From Ashinkailepas kermadecensis (lineage: Eukaryota; Arthropoda; Thecostraca; Neolepadidae), in NCBI GenBank assembly GCA_034440615.1, contig JAOTOM010005179.1, forward strand, positions 453,501-517,500: DNA of 64,000 bases. Direction: 5' to 3'. Both the position numbers and the translations under genes were made by a program. Shown in pieces: positions 59,301-64,000 of the stretch. Positions within the stretch are counted from its first letter, which is position 1, and the number at the start of each line of letters is the position of its first letter. A model generated the notes under the pieces. That model worked only from the letters and a program-made list of their open reading frames with translations, searched no databases and was not told the origin of the DNA.

Positions 59301-59489
59301 ACAAAGATGTCCGGCAAAGGATGAAGATGCCTGTTTTGCCAATTATTTTCACGCATAGCAATTCATGATTAATGCATTCATGTTTCATATTTTAGAAAAT
59401 GCATGGCTGGCTCTAGCCCCTATTCCTATTCATGATTGAGTTCACGCTCAGTATGTGAAAGGCAATGGAACTAATTGCAGTGCTTCCAA
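56346..59489. other. Unique noncoding stretch
   Basis: About 3.1 kb without a supportable gene. It has GCGAATTCGCGAATTCG next to a G14 run (56409-56440), short repeats of TGGACTCCAG (57257-57280) and TTAGCCTTTCC (57610-57665), and AGAGATGGCGGCTGCGG (58898), which contains a YY1-type ATGGCGGC core. Confidence 0.3.
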
Positions 59490-59610
59490 ATCGATGGCAG
59501 TATCACCACGTTGGCAGTATCACCACGTTCGCAGTATCACCACGTTCGCAGTATCACTACGATGGCAGTATCACCACGTATGGCAGTCTGGCAGTATCAC
59601 CACGTTGGCG
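59490..59610. repeat. ~18-bp tandem repeat
   Basis: Six or so copies of GCAGTATCACCACGTTCG and variants. Confidence 0.85.
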
Positions 59611-59679
59611 GCTTTGCGAATATCAGCCTGTGCTTCCCTCTGGCTTCTGCACTCCAAGCATGATGCCACCATGTCATCC

Positions 59680-62025
59680 CGACCCCCACCCAACTACCAC
59701 CGTCCACTCCACCCCAACCGACCACCATGTCGTCCCCACCCCCACCCAACTACCACCGTCCACTCCACCCCAACCGACCACCATGTCGTCCCCACCCCCA
59801 CCCAACTACCACCGTCCACTCCACCCCAACCGACCACCATGTCGTCCCCACCCCCACCCAACTACCACCGTCCACTCCACCCCAACCGACCACCATGTTG
59901 TCCCCACCCCACCAACTACCACGTCCACCCCCACCCGACCACCACCGTCCTCCCCACACCCACCCGACCACCACCGTCCGCCCCACCCCCCACCCGACCA
60001 CCACCATCCGCCCCACCCGCATCCGACCACCACCGTCCGCCCCACCCCCACCCGACCACCACCGTCCTCCCCACCCCCCACCCGACCACCACCGTCCGCC
60101 TCACCCCCCACCCGACCACCATCGTCCGCCTCACCCCCCACCCGACCACCACCGTCCTCCCCACCCCCACCCGACCACCATCGTCCGCCTCACCCCCCAC
60201 CCGACCACCACCGTCCTCCCCACCCCCCACCCGACCACCACCGTCCTCCCCACCCGCACCCGACCACCACCGTCCTCCCCACCCGCACCCGACCACCACC
60301 GTCCGCCTCACCCCCCACCCGACCACCATCGTCCGCCTCACCCCCCACCCGACCACCACCGTCCTCCCCACCCCCCACCCGACCACCATCGTCCGCCTCA
60401 CCCCCCACCCGACCACCACCGTCCTCCCCACCCCCCACCCGACCACCACCGTCCGCCCCACCCGCACCCGACCACCACCGTCCCCCCACCCCCCACCCGA
60501 CCACCACCGTCCTCCCCACCCCCCACCCGACCACCATCGTCCGCCTCACCCCCCACCCGACCACCACCGTCCTCCCCACCCCCACCCGACCACCACCGTC
60601 CTCCCCACCCGCACCCGACCACCACCGTCCGCCCCACCCGCACCCGACCACCACCGTCCCCCCCACCCCCCACCCGACCACCACCGTCCTCCCCACCCCC
60701 ACCCGACCACCATCGTCCGCCTCACCCCCACCCGACCACCACCGTCCTCCCCACCCCCACCCGACCACCACCGTCCTCCCCCACCCGCACCCGACCACCA
60801 CCGTCCGCCCCACCCGCACCCGACCACCACCGTCCCCCCACCCCCACCCGACCACCATCGTCCGCCTCACCCCCCACCCGACCACCACCGTCCGCCCCAC
60901 CCGCACCCGACCACCACCGTCCGCCCCACCCCCCACCCGACCACCATCGTCCGCCTCACCCCCCACCCGACCACCACCGTCCTCCCCACCCCCACCCGAC
61001 CACCATCGTCCGCCTCACCCCCCACCCGACCACCACCGTCCCCCCCACCCCCACCCGACCACCACCGTCCTCCCCACCCCCACCCGACCACCATCGTCCG
61101 CCTCACCCCCACCCGACCACCACCGTCCGCCCCACCCGCACCCGACCACCACCGTCCGCCCCACCCCCCACCCGACCACCATCGTCCTCCCCACCCCCAC
61201 CCGACCACCATCGTCCGCCTCACCCCCCACCCGACCACCACCGTCCTCCCCACCCCCACCCGACCACCACCGTCCTCCCCACCCGCACCCGACCACCACC
61301 GTCCGCCCCAACCCGCACCCGACCACCACCGTCCCCCCCACCCCCACCCGACCACCATCGTCCGCCTCACCCCCCACCCGACCACCACCGTCCGCCCCAC
61401 CCGCACCCGACCACCACCGTCCGCCCCACCCCCACCCGACCACCATCGTCCGCCTCACCCCCCACCCGACCACCACCGTCCTCCCCACCCCCCACCCGAC
61501 CACCACCGTCCGCCCCACCCGCACCCGACCACCACCGTCCGCCCCACCCCCACCCGACCACCATCGTCCGCCTCACCCCCACCCGACCACCACCGTCCTC
61601 CCCACCCCCCACCCGACCACCACCGTCCCCCCCACCCCCCACCCGACCACCATCGTCCGCCTCACCCCCACCCGACCACCACCGTCCGCCCCACCCGCAC
61701 CCGACCACCACCGTCCGCCCCACCCCCACCCGACCACCATCGTCCGCCTCACCCCCACCCGACCACCACCGTCCTCCCCACCCCCCACCCGACCACCATC
61801 GTCCGCCTCACCCCCACCCGACCACCACCGTCCTCCCCACCCCCCACCCGACCACCACCGTCCGCCTCACCCCCCACCCGACCACCATCGTCCGCCTCAC
61901 CCCCCACCCGACCACCACCGTCCTCCCCACCCCCACCCGACCACCATCGTCCGCCCCACCCCCACCCGACCACCACCGTCCCCCCACCCCCCACCCGACC
62001 ACCACCGTCCGCCCCACCATTATTT
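59680..62025. repeat. 30-bp C-rich minisatellite, about 78 units
   Basis: Units combine CCCGACCACCACCGTCC with TCCCCACCCCCA or GCCTCACCCCCCA; the left edge has a CAACTACCACCGTCCACTCC form. C-run length varies by one, so unit length alternates between 29, 30 and 31 and all three plus-strand frames stay open for hundreds of codons (Pro-Pro-Thr-Arg-Pro-Pro; His-Pro-Thr-Thr). The minus strand is a near-continuous set of GGGTGGGGGG runs with quadruplex potential. I regard the 861-codon frame as an artefact of composition. Confidence 0.95.
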
Positions 62026-62744
62026 GAGCTTAATATTTAGCATCTGAGCTTTGCGTAGAATAAGTTTTTAAACCTTGCATCCCCACTCTTCCGCCGTTAC
62101 TGGCGTTCAAGTTTAAAGACATCCGTTTCTATGATATGCTTTTTTGGCAGACATGAACCACGTCTTTCACCAGGTTTTGCTACAAGTTAGAAACTTTTTT
62201 TTTCTAAGTGGGCACCCATTCATGTAATCTCACCAATTATCGTGCTGGAAGTTTCCAACCGCATGTCACAATTTCATCATTTGTTTTTTTTGTGAACTCT
62301 GTTACTTTTTAATTTAACGTTTACAAAACGAGCTTCTGGATACCAACTTCGCTCCTGACGAACCTAGAGCCCATCTGAATTATTGGCAGACCGAACTCCT
62401 GTGATATGAAGTGGCATCCTTCAGATGAGATCAATTGTTCACGAATTCTCCGTTCCAGCCTCTACGGAACAACCTCCTGTCCAACGCAGTATTTGTTTTC
62501 TCTGGGGCTTCTGTTGGGTAGCGAACATTGCTTCGTTACTGAACTGCCACCAACGCCGAAAACATACTCATTCCAAAAACAAACAAAGGCATAACCATCA
62601 TCGTGGCGACGCGTATTGATGCTTGCTGGCGAACAGTTGGTGATATTCATGACGAGCGGAGCCGTCCCATCTTGGCATGTTACCCACCGTGCTCTGACCG
62701 CAATGCGAGTGGACCACAGTTCCTCTGGCCATTCGACTAATCAG
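62026..62744. other. Unique noncoding stretch
   Basis: AT-leaning with short T and A runs. No gene supported. Confidence 0.25.
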
Positions 62745-63170
62745 CACACTGAACGGTGCCCACTGGACGGTGCCCATTGGACGGTGCCCACTGGACGGTG
62801 CCCACGGCACGGTGCCCACGGCACGGTGCCCACGGCACGGTGCCCACGACACGGTGCCCACTGAACGGTGCCCACTGAACGGTGCCCACTGAACGGTGCC
62901 CACTGAACGGTGCCCACGGCACGGTGCCCACTGAACGGTGCCCACGGAACGGTGCCCACTGAACGGTGCCCACGGCACGAAATTTCCGCACGTCTCCCAC
63001 TGAACGGTGCCCAAGGCACGGTGCCCACTGAACGGTGCCCACGGCACGAAATTTCCTCACGTCTCGCACTGAACGGTGCCCACGGCACGGTGCCCACGGC
63101 ACGGTGCCCACGGCACGGTGCCCACTAAACGGTGCCCACGGCACGACATTTCCGCACGTCTCCCACTGAC
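62745..63170. repeat. 14-bp minisatellite with a longer spacer module
   Basis: Units are CGGTGCCCACTGAA or CGGTGCCCACGGCA. Three times a module CGAAATTTCCGCACGTCTCC (or its variants) intervenes, near 62978, 63046 and 63144, always followed by CACTGA. Spacing of the first two is about 68 bases and of the last two about 98. Confidence 0.9.
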
Positions 63171-64000
63171 AATCAATCGGCAATGCTCAGTAAATGAACC
63201 ACCATTTTATCGATGGCTTTACGAGCTTGTGCAGCTTGTGATGGCTTTACGGACTTGTGCAGCGACGAATGCAGGGAACATTGTTGGCTCAGCTATTGCC
63301 AATAATTGCTGGACCAAAGGTCACAAGATCGAATTAACGTAGATGTTGATGCATGAAATGTTCGCTTAAAGCCAGCCAGGCGAGTGGATAATGTATGCTT
63401 TGTCGTGCTAGCCAGGTTCGCTGGATTGAGGGAATGCGTCACATTTGTCTCACACCTGGCTACCGATACCATGTCTGGAACGTATGTACGTTATGGTGCC
63501 GCTTTGACCTCACTGGCTCTGCCTCTGATTCTCTTAAGCAGGATGCCATGAGAAATATGTACATCTACTAAATCACCAGAGCAGCCACCCGCGAGAAAGT
63601 TAATTCGTGATTGAGCACTTCTTCACCACGATATGCAAGTAAGCAAAAGTACAGTTACTCGAATGGAAGGTATATATTAATGCTCCCTAAATAGGCATTG
63701 GCTTTGATTTATGCACTCAGAAAGAGCCATGTCACCATGCTTGGTTTCTCATCGATTCAACACACACCACTAAAGTTGCCCCTTCCCTGCACCCCCCCCC
63801 CCCCCCTTCCCACGTTTTGATAAGAAATATATATCGTGCTGGAAAATTAACATTTTCAAGTTAACCTCTTCCCTCATGTAGGAGATGCTGCGAACTGCAT
63901 ACAATTTAGCAAAGATTGCGAAGATAGCAGACATACCATGCTACGATAATTGCATTACTTGGCAAAACATGCTGCCAAATATTACTCGCCCTGCAGCTAC
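63171..64000. other. Unique noncoding stretch
   Basis: A short duplication (GATGGCTTTACG, 63213 and 63240) and a C17 run near 63790. Nothing else recognised. Confidence 0.25.

Noticed and set aside
59455..62040. An 861-codon open frame, with equally long frames in the other two registers
   Set aside because: All three plus-strand frames and several minus-strand frames are open because the C-rich repeat lacks stops. Composition is pure Pro/His/Thr/Arg and there is no start, splice or domain evidence.

Overview
This is a window of animal (metazoan) nuclear DNA, most likely from an arthropod and probably a crustacean. The evidence is a spliced, central-class Hox homeobox with GT..AG introns, tRNA-derived SINE-like and hAT-like mobile elements, and long simple repeats. 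There are no operons, ribosome binding sites or dense bacterial-type coding. The organism cannot be named from this sequence alone.

Only one gene is convincing: the 3' end of an abdominal-A-type Hox gene on the + strand. One exon (29280-29446) encodes a short linker and homeodomain residues 1-50. A second exon (32767-32931) encodes residues 51-60, an abd-A-like extension and a short acidic tail ending in TAA. The 3.3 kb intron between them holds an inverted pair of decayed mobile-element-like coding fragments and a degenerate minisatellite. Upstream exons (N-terminus, hexapeptide) were not found in the window and probably lie in a distant or off-window exon.

The rest is dominated by tandem repeats. 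I count more than 25 different minisatellite families with periods from 14 to 102 bp, covering by hand tally about a quarter to a third of the window. The main arrays are: a strand-switching 16-bp array (231-1775), a 34-bp array with perfect hairpins (8955-10575), another 34-bp array (12310-14410), a 28-bp array (21165-22345), a 30-bp array (24470-25440), a 32/64-bp array (46775-47400), a 25-bp array carrying an AP-1 consensus in nearly every unit (54820-56345) and a very C-rich 30-bp array (59680-62025). These arrays produce many long open reading frames on both strands that are almost certainly not genes. At least two arrays were cleanly interrupted by hAT-like elements with 8-bp target-site duplications (8085-8751 and 18985-20128).

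Between arrays the sequence is mostly unique noncoding DNA with several CpG-rich blocks (for example 3830-4180, 7216-7720, 33660-34760, 43600-43885, 50090-50640). These are candidate cis-regulatory regions, as expected around a Hox gene, but no function can be proven from sequence alone.
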